From the NCBI GenBank assembly GCA_041392805.1, contig JAWKLJ010000001.1, positions 1,488,001-1,552,000 on the forward strand: a stretch of 64,000 nt of DNA. Direction: 5' to 3'. Made by a program: the position numbers and the translations under genes. The notes below the pieces were generated by a model. The model did not search any database. It was given only the letters and a program-made list of their open reading frames with translations, and was not told the origin of the DNA. The stretch comes from Saprospiraceae bacterium (GTDB lineage Bacteria; Bacteroidota; Bacteroidia; Chitinophagales; Saprospiraceae). Every line of letters starts with the position of its first letter. Within the stretch, counting starts at the first letter, position 1. This document shows, piece after piece, positions 24,971 to 39,900 of this stretch.

Positions 24971-27900
24971 TCACTCAATAATTATCATTTTCCTTGTTGC
25001 AGTATGATTACCCGCAGTCACCGTATAGAATAAGGTGCCATAGGTAGCCAAATCGCTTCGTTTCAGTACAATCTTGTTGTAGCCCTTGGCATAATCGCCG
25101 CGAATTAATCGCAAGGCTTTTCCACTTACATCATGGATGGCAATGGTGGCTTCGCTCGCCTCCGGCAGATAGAATCCGATCACGGTTTCTCGATTGAATG
25201 GGTTTGGCATGTTTTGGTACACTTCAAACCTTTGAGTATTCAATACGCCGGAAGAGAATTGCAGGGCGACCTCCATCGTTTCATTATCCTGATTATAAGC
25301 TTCTGCCAAAGTGTAGCGGGAACTTACTTGTAATACATCACTCAGTCGTGCATCTGTCCGAGCATACAGGCTGAGGGTAAAGAGTTGTTCATCTCCTTTG
25401 AGATTAGAACCGCTTGGGGTATTCCAACTCATGGTCAGCATCCCTTCCTTGAGGTACCGGACACCAAAGTTGCTTTCTGCCATTAGTCCGTAACCAAGGT
25501 CTTTACATTCCGCTATGGTCGGATCAATTTGCAAGGTCAGCTGATAGCCTTGGATGTTAGCCAGTGCAGGTGCCGTGAAGCTTACCTGATAGACATTACC
25601 GGCCTTCATCGACAGGTCATCGGCTGCCAGCAGGAAGGTGCCGCTGGTACTTCGCTCATCCACGCTCAGGTAATTGGGCGAAGCCGTGTTGTTTACATCT
25701 CCAATTTTGACCGCCACAAAATCCTGATCATCCATGCCTCCCGCCAGATTATTGATATTGATAATCTCAGGGAATGCCTCTACCCAAGGATTGGTAGGAT
25801 CAGGGAACACATAGGCCCTTTCTACAAAGCGCCAGCTGGTATTATTCTGGAACCGATCGTCCATAGCCAAAATTAAGCGGCGTGCCAAAATAATGTCGAG
25901 CGTCGAAATAGACCTGGAATTATTCACGTCGGCTGCTATTAATTTGTACGGACTATCCAAGCGCAATTCACCTAAAATATGCTTGGTAATCAAAATGATG
26001 TCAAAGGTCGTCACACCATTGGATGCATTGAGATCCTGGGTTGGTGTAATCGTATAATCGTACCCGGTTTGCAGCGGCTCGAAAGCATATAAACCATCCC
26101 CTTCCGTCAGCAGATCCAATGAGGTCTGACCGCTTAGGGTCACCTGAACATCCTCGACTGGGACGAGATCCTCCGTTGCAATAACTCCTGCCAGAGACCC
26201 TTCAGGATCAGGAACACAAAGGTCATTATTGTCTTCTACAATGATATAGGTCTCACAATAATCTCCATTGCCTCGGGCATCCCAACTGTATATTTCAACC
26301 AAGACCACCGTTGGATCATCGCAGGTGACAATCAGACCGCTTTGCGCCGGATCCACTTCTTCTCCTGAACGATTCATAGAATAAGTAACAGGACCATTAC
26401 AATCGTCAACCGGGCTGGCAATAAAATCACTTGCCCAGATCGTCGCTGCGCCTCGATCCGGATCTCCGTCGCCATCTGCATCTGCCTCGTTTTCGACAGG
26501 TACCAGCTCGACGGCAAGACCATTAATACAAACAGGAGAAGGTGCTTTTGTGTCCACCACTTCAAAGATCACCAAATCTGCTGTTGCATTTCCACAACCA
26601 TCACCAGCTTTGATGAGAAGGGCGTGACGTCCTTCTGATAATGAGACCGTGTAGGTATATCGAGAAGGTGTACCGCTTATTAGGTTTGTTATCTCTTCAT
26701 CTTGTACGAATTCTGCTTGCGTAATGTTTCCATCTTGGTCAAGATCTTCAATAAATTTATCTAATAAAACGGCTCTAAGGCCTTCTTCCTCCGTACAAGC
26801 ATCAGTGACGGAGAAATGAAGGGTCACGAGTCCGGTACAGTTCTCATTATCCAAGGCATCAAATGCCTCAAACGGCTCCACTTCTATGACGGGTGGGGTA
26901 TTGTCATATACTTTAATGATCTGGGTATATTGCCAATAGCCACGAGAATCTATGTTGCGAATATCATCATTGGTCTGTGCATTATCAGCCTGTTCGGTAA
27001 TAGGATCATAGTTGGCATCTTCATCAATGGTACTATTAATCCAGTGCCCGGCAGGGTTGGTTAAGCCATCACAACTAGAAGATTTGGTATAGGCGGTTGG
27101 CGTATTGTCCGCTTCATTATTGTTTCGGTCGTAATAGGTCATATTTCCTTTTACGATTACCCAGATATCCTCATCGCCAGGTTGACCATCACAATCTTCA
27201 TCCCGGCCAACAATAATAGGTTCGCTTTCGCCATCGTATTCACACCAGTTGATAACACTGAACGTTCTAAGGATTTTGTAACATTCATCGTCCGAGGCAG
27301 AGAAAAATTCGTCCTCGACACTAATGGCCAAGAGGTCACAAGCACCTTCGGTATAGGCGATGGTATCCGGATGTGGCACCCCACACATCTCCGCTGCATC
27401 TTTGGGGAATTTGATGGCGTAAGAATTATCGCTGGTCACGGTAATCAATTGTTGACAGGTCACTGCAGATGGATTGCCCACTGCATCAATCGCACGGAAG
27501 GTACGGACGATGGTTCCCGACATGCAATCCGACAAGTTGAATACAGGCTCCAGTTCTTCCCAAATGCTGTTAGGACAATTATCTACATCAGTGGGTACAC
27601 CGAAGAGGTCTTCCAACAAATCGAATTGGTTCTCACCAAAGTCATAGGGCAATTCAGCACAAGAAATGGTTATGTTCTCCGGTGCATTACACTGTGGTGC
27701 TAATTTATCCTCTATTTCTACGTCGAGCCAACACCTATTGTTATTATCGGCAACCTGAACGACCTGGCCATTGCAAAGGGTGACTGCGATGGTATCCCCA
27801 GCAATGCCGTTACCATTTGCATCATCCCAAACCTGTAGTTCAATTCTGACCGTATCGCCGGCATCACAGCAAGCAAAACTTACCAAATCCCCCCATGCGG

Positions 27901-30900
27901 TGAAGTAAGGTGTTATTTCCACGCAACTATCAGGGTTCCTGTTGATTTGACGTCTTACTTCGAGTTTTACTTCCGTACAATTATCTGCGCTACCTTCATC
28001 AACATCAGCTGCTTTGATTTCAGCATAGCCATCTCCATTTAAGGAAATACGTAGGTCGTCATTGCAAATGGCTATGGGCTCAATTTCATCCAACACCATA
28101 AACGGACATTCTAAGGTCGTCACATTGCCACAACCATCGGTTGCGGTATAACGGAAGAGGTGACAACCTGCCGGTATCTGCCCCACAAATCTTGAGGCGC
28201 CATCCGGCACACTGGCTAGCACGAGGCCGGTATTTCCATCTATGATTTCGGACAGGATACTGGCCCCTGAGCAGTTGTCTGTTACTACCGGTAAGGGGAT
28301 CTCAAAAGCAGCAGTGCAATCGAAGGGTCCAGTAGAGAAGACATGCATATTGGGCTGACCATTCCAGTTGTGACCTTCCTCAACACAACTTATGGTTGGT
28401 GGCGTAAAGTCACCTACTTTAATAATCTGTAAATGGGTAATATGCTCATCTTCACACCAGTCGAGTATCGTCCAGGTACGAATAAACTTGTAGGAATTTT
28501 CGCAAATTTCAATGTGCGCGCCATCTGAGAAAGTAGCGCCGACATTGCAGTAGGGTTGGGAACCAAGGTATCTAACGCCCTCCGCAGCAAAGATAAAAGG
28601 TGCACCTGTAACGGATGGTGCGGGATTGCCATTGGCGGTCGTTGCGACTTCCTCGTCGCAACTCAAGATGCTCGTAAATGGGGGCAAATAAACATCTAGT
28701 AAGGTCGGTTTGCGCACCCCAATTTCTTGCACACAGGCATCTTTGTTGGCAAAGTCGTCGGCAGCTGTGAAGGTTCGTAAAATTGTCCTTTTCCCACAAT
28801 CATCTGCATTTGGTAGCAAGACATCGCTAAACGTAATCTGATTGATCGTTTCTGTACAATTGTCAACGGCAGTGGCCATGCCTAGATAAGCGGTGCTTGA
28901 AGCTTGATTCAACAAATCGCTCAGGTCATCACAAATCAGGTCGCGCTTCAAAGTCGCAGTACTGACGGCCAGTCCGTTGACAAGTCCGTTCCCTTCGCTA
29001 TAGATATCATACCCATAGCTACCTGTTTGGCCAGGATAATTAGAGGTGGTTACCAAGACATAAGTTTCACCCGCTTTTAATGGCATGGACAAGCGAGAGA
29101 CGGGTTCTGATGGGTTGACAAACCCACCAATTGCTAATTTTGCCGTTTTACTAATGTTCAAAGCATTGTCGCAAGGCACACTGCTGTAGAACTGCGATCT
29201 ATAAATAGCCGACAGGCCCGTTGACCAGGATGCTTTAAGGTCGAAAGTATAAATATCATCTGCACTTACGGTAAAGCTGTAGGTTTGATAGAAATAATTA
29301 CCAGCACTGAGCGCAAGGTTAGAGAAACAACTTAGACTCGACAAGTTGAGGCTATTTGTTGTCCCCAGGCTACCACTCAATTGTTGCAATTCCTCGGCCA
29401 CGCATGCCTGGTCTGTTGGAGCTGGGCAGGTGATTTCTGGTTTTTTCTTATCCTCTACCACTAAGGTACCCCAACAAGTATTATCACATTGTGGATCAAC
29501 TAATTGGACAAAGAGGGTCTCACCTAAGTATTCGCCGGTTACGATATCGCCTAAATCCTGGCCATTCTGATCGATAATGTGTACTTCCAGTGCAGAATAA
29601 CATGGAATATTATCCTGTAAGATATTGGCGGGAGATACGCGTGCCTCACAAGATTCGCCTAGTGAAACATTGGTCGCCCCATTACAATAAAGGTTTTCAA
29701 TAGATACAATTTCGACCTCTATGGTTGCTTGTTTGTCAGGGCAACCATTTTGCCCAGGCAACACATAGGTAAAGAAGTAAGAGCCAGGTGCCAATTCGCC
29801 CGTAATCACAACAAACGATGGATCGCTAATGTCCAAGCCCGTGTCGCTTTCGTCTCGCCAGTAGCCACCTTCGTCCGGACGGCCCTTGAGCGATCCAAAG
29901 AGATCGATACTCACCTCCGCTTCAGAACATCCCAAACAAACCTGAACCAGGTTAGGGAATCCAGCACTTCTGTAACAATCTACCTGTATAACGACAATAT
30001 CGTGATCATCTTCATCTCCGCCTGCATTACCATTGCCATTGATGTCATCGTCCTGAACAAAATGATCATCATTCTCCGTATCAGGGTTAGAGTCTACATC
30101 CACATGTACTTCGCCATTTTCACCGGTTGCAGCGCTAATTTCACCAACATTGGTGATCACGGAACCTTCCTCTACTGTTGGGGCCACTGTCAAGAAGATT
30201 GTCACCAAGGTAGAAGCACCTGGCTGCAGGCCTCCAACAGGCAATTCATTTTCAGCTACACTGATGCTTGTCTGAGGAATGCCTTCTTCGTTTAAGGCCC
30301 AATTAGGGTTCAAGCTTGGATTGAACAATAATCCGGCTGGCAGGTAATCGGACACGACAATCTGGTCGGCAGCTATTGATCCCTGGTTGGTGACCTGGAA
30401 GGTAAACCGAATGTTCTGACCAGGTTGGACAATACCCAATTGACCAGGAGATAAGAATTTGATCAGGGCTAAGTCAAAGACGTCAACGGTTACGGTCTCT
30501 GGGTCGTGATCATCTTCGTCTCCTCCGCCAATGCCATCACCACTAATATCATCATTACCGACGAACAGGTCGTCATCAATTTCATCAAAATGAGAGTCGA
30601 TATCATCCTGAACAATGCCATCTTCATCGGTTGCGCCACTTATCTCTGCCGTATTGGTCAACTCAATAGTATTCGTTGGCAAAGGATCAGAGACAATCAA
30701 GATGATTTCAATACGGATGCTTCCGCCTTCCAACAATCCGCCTGCTGGTAGGTCATTACCTTCGACACTTAGCATAGTTTGTGCTTCGCCATCGTCATTT
30801 AATGCCCAGTCGGGATTGAGGTCAGCATCAAAGTTAAGGCCATTCGGAATGTAATCTGTTACTTCAATATGATCTGCGGCAATCATTCCCTGATTGAATA

Positions 30901-33900
30901 TTTCCAGGGTGTAATAAATGGTGTCGCCAGCCTCTACCGTAGCACTTTGTCCCTCACTGAGCGTTTTGCGCAAGGCGAGGTCAAAAGCCAATACCCGGAT
31001 TTCAGCCCCATCGTGATCATCTTCATCTCCGCCATTGTTACCATCCGCATCAATGTCATCATCTGTGAAATAATTATCATCATCGGGGTCATCATTTGGT
31101 GTAGAATCCACATCATCTTGTGGGGCGCCATTTTCATCTGTGGCACCATTAATTTCGGCAAAGTTCACAATCGTCGTATTCGCTGGCAGTGGCACGTCTA
31201 CCAGGAGGGTAATCGCAATACTTGCCGTATCTCCGGGCAATAAACCGCCAAGGGGCAAGCCGTCGCCAGCCGTCAACGTAATTTGGGCTATGCCCTCCTC
31301 ATTATTATCCCAACCAGGATTCAAGTCTTCATCAAAGAGCAACCCTTCTGGAATATAATCTATTAACTCAATATTATCGGCTGTAATCATGCCTTGGTTA
31401 AAGACCTCAATCAAGAAGGTCACCGTATCGCCAGGAGCGACGTTGATATCCTCTATGGTTTTGCGCAAGGCGAGGTCGAAGATTTCAACTGTTACCGTAG
31501 CTATATCGTGGTCATCTTCATCTTCACCTTCATTGCCATTACCACTTACATCATTATCATTATTAAATACATCATCATCGTCTTCATCTGGGGTAGAATC
31601 GTGATCCTCCTGAGGGTCGCCAAATTCATCCGTTGCACCACTTATTTCCGCAACATTACTTAAGGTTGATCCTGCCATGAATGGTGCTTCGACGATTAAG
31701 GCGATTTCAACGGTCGTTGAAGTGCTAGGCTGTAAACCGCCCGCATCCAGGTCTCCGTCTGCAATCGTTAGGATGGTCTGTGCTTCGCCATCTGCATTGA
31801 GGCTCCAATCCAGGTTAAGGTCCTGGTCGAAAATAAAGCCATCACCTATATAGTCGGTTACCTCAATATTATCGGCTGCAATCATCCCTTGGTTGATGAC
31901 TTCGATGGTAAAGTAAACCGTATCGCCAGGTTCTACCGAGGCAGACTGTCCAGGGCTCAACTCCTTGATTAAGGCAAGGTCAAAGACTTCTATGAACAAT
32001 TCCTCTTGGTCGTGGTCATCTTCGTCTCCTCCATTTCTTCCATTGCCATCGATATCGTTATCCTGCAAGAAGGTATCATCGTTCGCTTCATCGGGTGTGG
32101 AATCCACATCTACCTGGTCATCGCCATTTTCATCTGTGGCACTAGCGATTTCAGCAACATTTATGATACTAGCACCAGCCGGATAGGGTGCACTCACAAC
32201 TAATAAGATGGAAACGGTGTCCTTTTGGCCAGGCTGCAATCCACCAAGCGGTAGTTCCCCTGCCGCAACCGTAAGGGTCGTTTGGATCAATCCATTATTA
32301 TCTGCCCAGTCAGGGTTTAAGTCAGCATCAAAATTCAAGCCCATTGGAACATAATCGCTTACCTCAATGTTATCCGCCGCAATCATTCCCTGGTTGAATA
32401 TAATGATATCAAAACTAACCGTATCACCTGGTTCCACACTTGCTGTTTGGCCTTCGCTAAGGACTTTTGCCAATGCAAGGTCAAATACCTCAATGGTTAC
32501 TGTTGCGAGGTCACTGTCATCCTCATCTCCACCATTTCTACCATCACCGTCAACATCATTATCCTGTAAGAAATCGTCATTCGTATCATCAAAGTCAGGT
32601 GTAGAGTCAACGTCTTCTTGTGGATCGAAGGTATCATCCAGTGCGCGTCCGATCTCAGCTAGGTTCGTCAAATTAACCCCCGCTTCTAGTGGATCATCAA
32701 TGCGAAGCATGATCGTTACGGTATCACGCTGGCCAGGTAATAAGCCGCCTGGAGGTAGGGTACCGTCGGTCGAGGTGAAGGTAAAACGAATTTCATCTGT
32801 AATGATTTCATCCCAACCTGGATTCAAGATGGCATCGTCGATGAAGGTCATTCCCGCTGGTACATAGTCACTGATTTCAATACTATCTGCTGCAATTTGA
32901 CCTTGGTTAATGACGACAATGTCGAAACTAACGGTGTCTCCGGGCTCTACCATTGCACTTTGCCCTTCGCTCAATTCTTTGAAAAGTGCCAAGTCATAGC
33001 TAAGTGTGGTGATAAATGCCGGATCATGGTCATCATCATCTTCACCTGGATTGTTGCCATTGCCACCTGTTTCATTATCTTCATCATTATAAGTATCATC
33101 CCCAGGGTTAGTATCATAAGCAGAATCTACGTCTTCTTGCGCTTTGCCGTCTTCATTGAAGGCTTCACTGATTTCAGCAAAGTTGGTGATAGTCGTATTT
33201 GCAGGAAGTGGGCTGTCCAATAGCAAGTACAAGCCAACTGTTGCCGTATCACCAGGCTCAATCGGAGCAGTAAGGGTGCCAGCTGTCACACTTAGACGGA
33301 TCTGGGCTGCCCCAGCATTTTCTACCCAACCTGGGTTCAATACCGGATCATTAATGAAACTCATCACCCCTGGAATGTAATCACTGACTAAGATACTATC
33401 CGCAGCTATTTGTCCTTGGTTAATGATTTCAATTGTGTAATGAATGGTATCACCAGGCGCAACTTGCGCGGGCTGGTCATCTGCCAATAGTTTAATCAAT
33501 GCTAGATCGAAGGTCTTAGTTGTCACGACAGCAGGGTCAGCATCATCCTCGTCTGTGAAAGGATCGTCATCACCTGGCGCGCCACTGGCATCACCACCTG
33601 TTACGTTGTCGGAGTTGCCACCAGGATTACCACCTGCATCATTACTAAAGTTGTCATCTGGGGAAGAATCAATATCAATTAATTCATCTCCGTTCTCATC
33701 AACTGCCAATTTAATCTCGGCACGGTTCACGATCTGATAGTTCGCTGGAAGTGGATCTACAACAATCAGTTTAATATCAACCGTCACCTGCTCATCAGGT
33801 TGTAGACTACCTGTGGGTACTAATATCGTTTCTGCTATTGCGCCATTTAGGTCCCAATCCGGATTCAAGTCTACATCAAAGACCAAGTCAGCTGGTATCG

Positions 33901-36900
33901 AGTCCGCGATATAGATCGTATCAGCATCGACCAGTCCTTGGTTGGTAATGGTAATGCGATAGGTTACGGTATCTCCTGGATCAACGAAAGCGTCTTCAGG
34001 AATGAGAACTGTTTTGATCAAAGCAAGGTCAAATGGACTCACTGTAATCAGTGCAGGGTCTTCATCATCCTCGTCTTTGGAGGCTTCGTCTTCGCCTGGG
34101 GCGCCGGAGCCATCGCCATCGTCTGCATTGTCGGTTACGCCGCCAGCCACACCGCCACCATCATTGGTGAAAGTGCTATCGGCCTCGGAGTCAATATCAA
34201 TCAGTGGATCACCATTCTCATCGTGCGCAAAACCAATCTCGGCGCGGTTGATCAGTTGGGTACCAGAGCTCAGACTGCCTGCTACAATTAATTGTAAATC
34301 AATGCTTACGCTTTCACTGGGCTGTAGGCTACCCACTGGGGCAATCGTCGTATCGGCCAGCATCGTGACGGGATCGTAGGTCCAGCCACTCAAGCCTGCA
34401 TCGAAGATCAAACCAACGGGGATGCTGTCCACGATGTTGATCGTATCGGCATCAACTAGCCCTTGGTTGGTCACCGTGATGCGGTAGGTGACTGTGTCGC
34501 CGGGGAGCACCATGCCATCGGCTGGGTCGAGCACCTCTTTGATCAAGGCTAAGTCGAATGGACTTACCGTAATCAGTGCAGGGTCTTCATCATCCTCGTC
34601 TTTGGAGGCTTCGTCTTCGCCGGGGGCGCCGGAGCCATCGCCATCGTCTGCATTGTCAGTAACGCCACCAGCCACACCGCCACCATCATTGGTGAAGGTG
34701 CTATCGGCCTCGGAGTCAATATCAATCAGTGGATCGCCATTCTCATCGTGCGCAAAGCCAATCTCGGCCCGGTTGATCAATTGGGTACCGGAAGGGAGGC
34801 TGCCTGCTACGATCAATTGTAAATCAATGCTTACACTTTCACTGGGCTGTAGGCTACCCGCTGGGGCAATCGTCGTATCGGCTAGCATCGTGACCGGATC
34901 GTAGGTCCAGCCACTTAAGCCTGCATCGAAGATCAAACCAACGGGGATGCTATCCACGATGTTGATCGTGTCGGCATCGACTAGCCCCTGGTTGGTCACC
35001 GTGATGCGGTAGGTCACCGTGTCACCGGGGAGCACCATGCCATCGGCTGGGTCGAGCACCTCTTTGATCAAGGCAAGGTCGAATGGACTTACCGTAATCA
35101 AGGCAGGGTCTTCGTCATCCTCGTCTTTGGTCACTTCATCCTCACCAGGGGCACCTGTTCCGTTACCGGAATCGGCATTATCTGTTGTTCCGCCAGCTAC
35201 ACCGCCACCATCATTGGTGAAGGTGCTATCGGCCTCGGAGTCAATATCTATCAGTGGATCGCCATTCTCATCGTGCGCAAAGCCAATCTCGGCCCGGTTG
35301 ATCAGTTGGGTACCAGAGCTCAGACTGCCGGCTACAATTAATTGTAAATCAATGCTTACGCTTTCACTGGGCTGTAGGCTGCCCGCTGGGGCAATCGTCG
35401 TATCGGCCAGCATCGTCACGGGATCATAGGTCCAGCCACTCAAGCCTGCATCGAAGATCAAACCAACAGGGATGCTATCCACGATGTTGATCGTGTCGGC
35501 ATCGACCAAGCCCTGGTTGGTCACCGTGATGCGGTAGGTCACCGTGTCACCTGGGAGCACCATGCCGTCAGCTGGATCGAGCACCTCTTTGATCAAAGCA
35601 AGGTCAAATGGACTTACAATGATCAGTGCAGGGTCTTCGTCGTCCTCATCTTTGGAGGCTTCGTCTTCACCTGGAGCACCAGTTCCGTTACCGGAATCGG
35701 CATTATCTGTGGTTCCGCCAGCCACACCACCACCATCATTGGTGAAGGTGCTATCGGCCTCGGAATCAATATCTATCAGTGGATCACCATTCTCATCGTG
35801 CGCAAAACCAATCTCGGCCCGGTTGATCAGTTGCGTGCCGGAGGGGAGACTACCGGCTACAATCAATTGTAAATCAATGCTTACACTTTCACTGGGCTGT
35901 AGGCTGCCCGCTGGAGCAATCGTCGTATCGGCCAGCATCGTGACGGGGTCGTAGGTCCAGCCACTCAAGCCTGCATCGAAGATCAAACCAACTGGGATGC
36001 TGTCCACGATGTTGATTGTGTCGGCATCGACTAGCCCCTGGTTGGTCACCGTGATGCGATAGGTCACCGTGTCGCCTGGGAGTACCATGCCATCGGCTGG
36101 GTCAAGCACCTCTTTGATCAAAGCAAGGTCAAATGGACTTACAATGATCAGCGCAGGGTCTTCGTCATCCTCATCTTTGGAGGCTTCGTCTTCGCCGGGG
36201 GCGCCAGTTCCATTGCCATTATCGGCATTATCGGTTACGCCGCCAGCCACACCGCCACCATCATTGGTAAAGGTGCTATCCGCCTCGGAGTCAATATCAA
36301 TCAGTGGATCACCATTCTCATCGTGTGCAAAACCAATCTCGGCCCGGTTGATCAATTGTGTACCGGAGGGGAGACTGCCTGCTACGATTAATTGTAAATC
36401 AATGCTTACGCTTTCACTGGGCTGTAGGCTACCCACTGGGGCAATCGTCGTATCGGCCAGCATCGTGACGGGGTCGTAGGTCCAGCCGCTCAAGCCTGCA
36501 TCGAAGATCAAACCAACGGGGATGCTATCCACGATGTTGATCGTATCGGCATCGACCAAGCCCTGGTTGGTCACCGTGATGCGGTAGGTCACCGTATCAC
36601 CTGGGAGCACCATGCCGTCAATGGGGTCTAAGACTTCTTTGATCAAGGCAAGGTCGAATGGACTTACCGTAATCAAGGCAGGGTCTTCGTCATCCTCGTC
36701 TTTGGAGGCTTCGTCTTCACCGGGGGCGCCGGAGCCATCACCATCGTCTGCATTGTCAGTAACGCCGCCAGCCACACCGCCACCATCATTGGTGAAGGTG
36801 CTATCGGCCTCGGAGTCTATATCAATCAATGGATCGCCATTCTCATCGTGCGCAAAACCAATCTCGGCGCGGTTGATCAATTGCGTACCGGAGGGGAGAC

Positions 36901-39900
36901 TGCCTGCTACGATTAATTGTAAATCAATGCTTACGCTTTCATCAGGCTGTAGACTACCAACTGGGGCAATCGTCGTATCGGCCAGCATCGTGACCGGATC
37001 GTAGGTCCAGCCACTCAAGCCTGCATCAAAGATCAAACCAACGGGGATGCTATCCACGATGTTGATCGTGTCGGCATCGACTAGCCCCTGGTTGGTCACC
37101 GTGATGCGATAGGTCACCGTGTCACCGGGGAGCACCATGCCGTCAATGGGGTCTAAGACCTCTTTGATCAAGGCTAAGTCGAATGGACTTACCGTAATCA
37201 GCGCAGGGTCTTCATCATCCTCGTCTTTGGAGGCTTCGTCTTCACCGGGGGCGCCGGAGCCATCACCATCGTCTGCATTGTCAGTAACGCCACCTGCCAC
37301 ACCGCCGCCGTCATTGGTGAAGGTGCTATCCGCCTCGGAGTCAATATCTATCAGTGGATCACCATTCTCATCGTGTGCAAAGCCAATCTCGGCCCGGTTG
37401 ATCAGTTGCGTGCCGGAGGGGAGACTGCCTGCTACAATTAATTGTAAATCAATGCTTACGCTTTCACTGGGCTGTAGGCTACCCACTGGGGCAATCGTCG
37501 TATCGGCCAGCATCGTCACGGGGTCGTAGGTCCAGCCGCTCAAGCCTGCGTCGAAGATCAAACCAACAGGGATGCTGTCCACGATGTTGATCGTGTCGGC
37601 ATCGACTAGGCCCTGGTTGGTCACCGTGATGCGGTAGGTCACCGTGTCGCCGGGGAGTACCATGCCGTCAATGGGGTCTAAGACTTCTTTGATCAAGGCA
37701 AGGTCAAATGGACTTACAATGATTAGTGCAGGGTCTTCGTCATCCTCATCTTTGGTCACTTCATCCTCGCCTGGGGCACCTGTTCCGTTACCGGAATCGG
37801 CATTATCTGTTGTTCCACCTGCCACACCGCCACCGTCATTGGTGAAGGTGCTATCGGCCTCGGAGTCTATATCAATTAGTTCATCGCCATTCTCATCGTG
37901 CGCAAAACCAATCTCGGCGCGGTTGATCAGTTGGGTACCAGAGGGGAGGCTGCCTGCTACAATCAATTGTAAATCAATGCTTACGCTTTCATTGGGCTGG
38001 AGGCTACCCACTGGGGCAATCGTCGTATCGGCCAGCATCGTGACGGGATCGTAGGTCCAGCCACTCAAGCCTGCATCGAAGATCAAACCAACAGGTATGC
38101 TGTCCACGATGTTGATCGTATCGGCATCGACTAGGCCCTGGTTGGTCACCGTGATGCGGTAGGTCACCGTGTCGCCGGGGAGCACCATGCCATCGGCTGG
38201 ATCGAGCACCTCTTTGATCAAGGCTAAGTCAAATGGACTTACAATGATCAGCGCAGGGTCTTCGTCGTCCTCATCTTTGGTCACTTCATCCTCACCTGGG
38301 GCACCTGTTCCGTTACCGGAATCGGCATTATCTGTGGTTCCACCTGCCACACCGCCACCGTCATTGGTGAAGGTGCTATCGGCCTCGGAGTCTATATCAA
38401 TCAGTGGATCACCATTCTCATCGTGTGCAAAACCAATCTCGGCCCGGTTGATCAGTTGGGTGCCGGAGGGGAGACTGCCTGCTACAATCAATTGCAGGTC
38501 TACGCTCACGCTCTGGTTCGGCTGTAGGCTACCCACTGGGGCAATCGTCGTATCGGCCAGCATCGTGACGGGATCGTAGGTCCAGCCGCTCAAGCCTGCA
38601 TCGAAGATCAAACCAACGGGGATGCTGTCCACGATGTTGATCGTATCGGCATCGACTAGTCCTTGGTTGGTCACCGTGATGCGATAGGTCACCGTGTCGC
38701 CGGGGAGCACCATGCCATCGGCTGGGTCGAGCACCTCTTTGATCAAGGCAAGGTCAAATGGACTTACCGTAATCAAGGCAGGGTCTTCGTCATCCTCATC
38801 TTTGGTCACTTCATCCTCGCCTGGGGCACCTGTTCCGTTACCGGAATCGGCATTATCGGTCGTTCCACCAGCCACACCGCCACCGTCATTGGTGAAGGTG
38901 CTATCGGCCTCGGAGTCAATATCTATCAGTGGATCACCATTCTCATCGTGCGCAAAACCAATCTCGGCGCGGTTGATCAATTGCGTACCGGAGGGGAGAC
39001 TGCCTGCTACTATCAATTGTAAATCAATGCTTACGCTTTCATTGGGCTGTAGGCTGCCCACTGGAGCAATCGTCGTATCGGCCAGCATCGTGACGGGATC
39101 ATAGGTCCAGCCGCTCAAGCCTGCATCGAAGATCAAACCAACAGGGATGCTGTCCACGATGTTGATCGTGTCGGCATCGACTAGCCCTTGGTTGGTCACC
39201 GTGATGCGGTAGGTCACCGTGTCGCCGGGGAGCACCATGCCATCAATGGGGTCTAAGACTTCTTTGATCAAGGCTAAGTCGAATGGACTCACAATGATCA
39301 GCGCAGGGTCTTCGTCGTCCTCGTCTTTGGAGGCTTCGTCTTCGCCGGGGGCGCCAGTTCCATTGCCATTATCGGCATTATCGGTCGCTCCGCCAGCCAC
39401 ACCGCCACCGTCATTGGTGAAGGTGCTATCGGCCTCGGAGTCTATATCAATCAGTGGGTCGCCATTCTCATCGTGCGCAAAGCCGATCTCGGCGCGGTTG
39501 ATCAGTTGCGTGCCGGAGGGGAGACTACCGGCTACAATCAATTGTAAATCAATGCTTACGCTTTCATCAGGCTGTAGACTACCCACTGGGGCAATCGTCG
39601 TATCGGCCAGCATCGTGACCGGATCGTAGGTCCAGCCGCTCAAGCCTGCATCAAAGATCAAACCAACGGGGATGCTATCCACGATGTTGATCGTGTCGGC
39701 ATCGACTAGGCCTTGGTTGGTCACCGTGATGCGATAGGTCACCGTGTCGCCTGGGAGCACCATGCCATCGGCTGGGTCGAGCACCTCTTTGATCAAAGCA
39801 AGGTCAAATGGACTTACAATGATTAGTGCAGGGTCTTCGTCATCCTCATCTTTGGAAGCCTCGTCTTCGCCGGGGGCGCCAGTTCCATTGCCATTATCGG

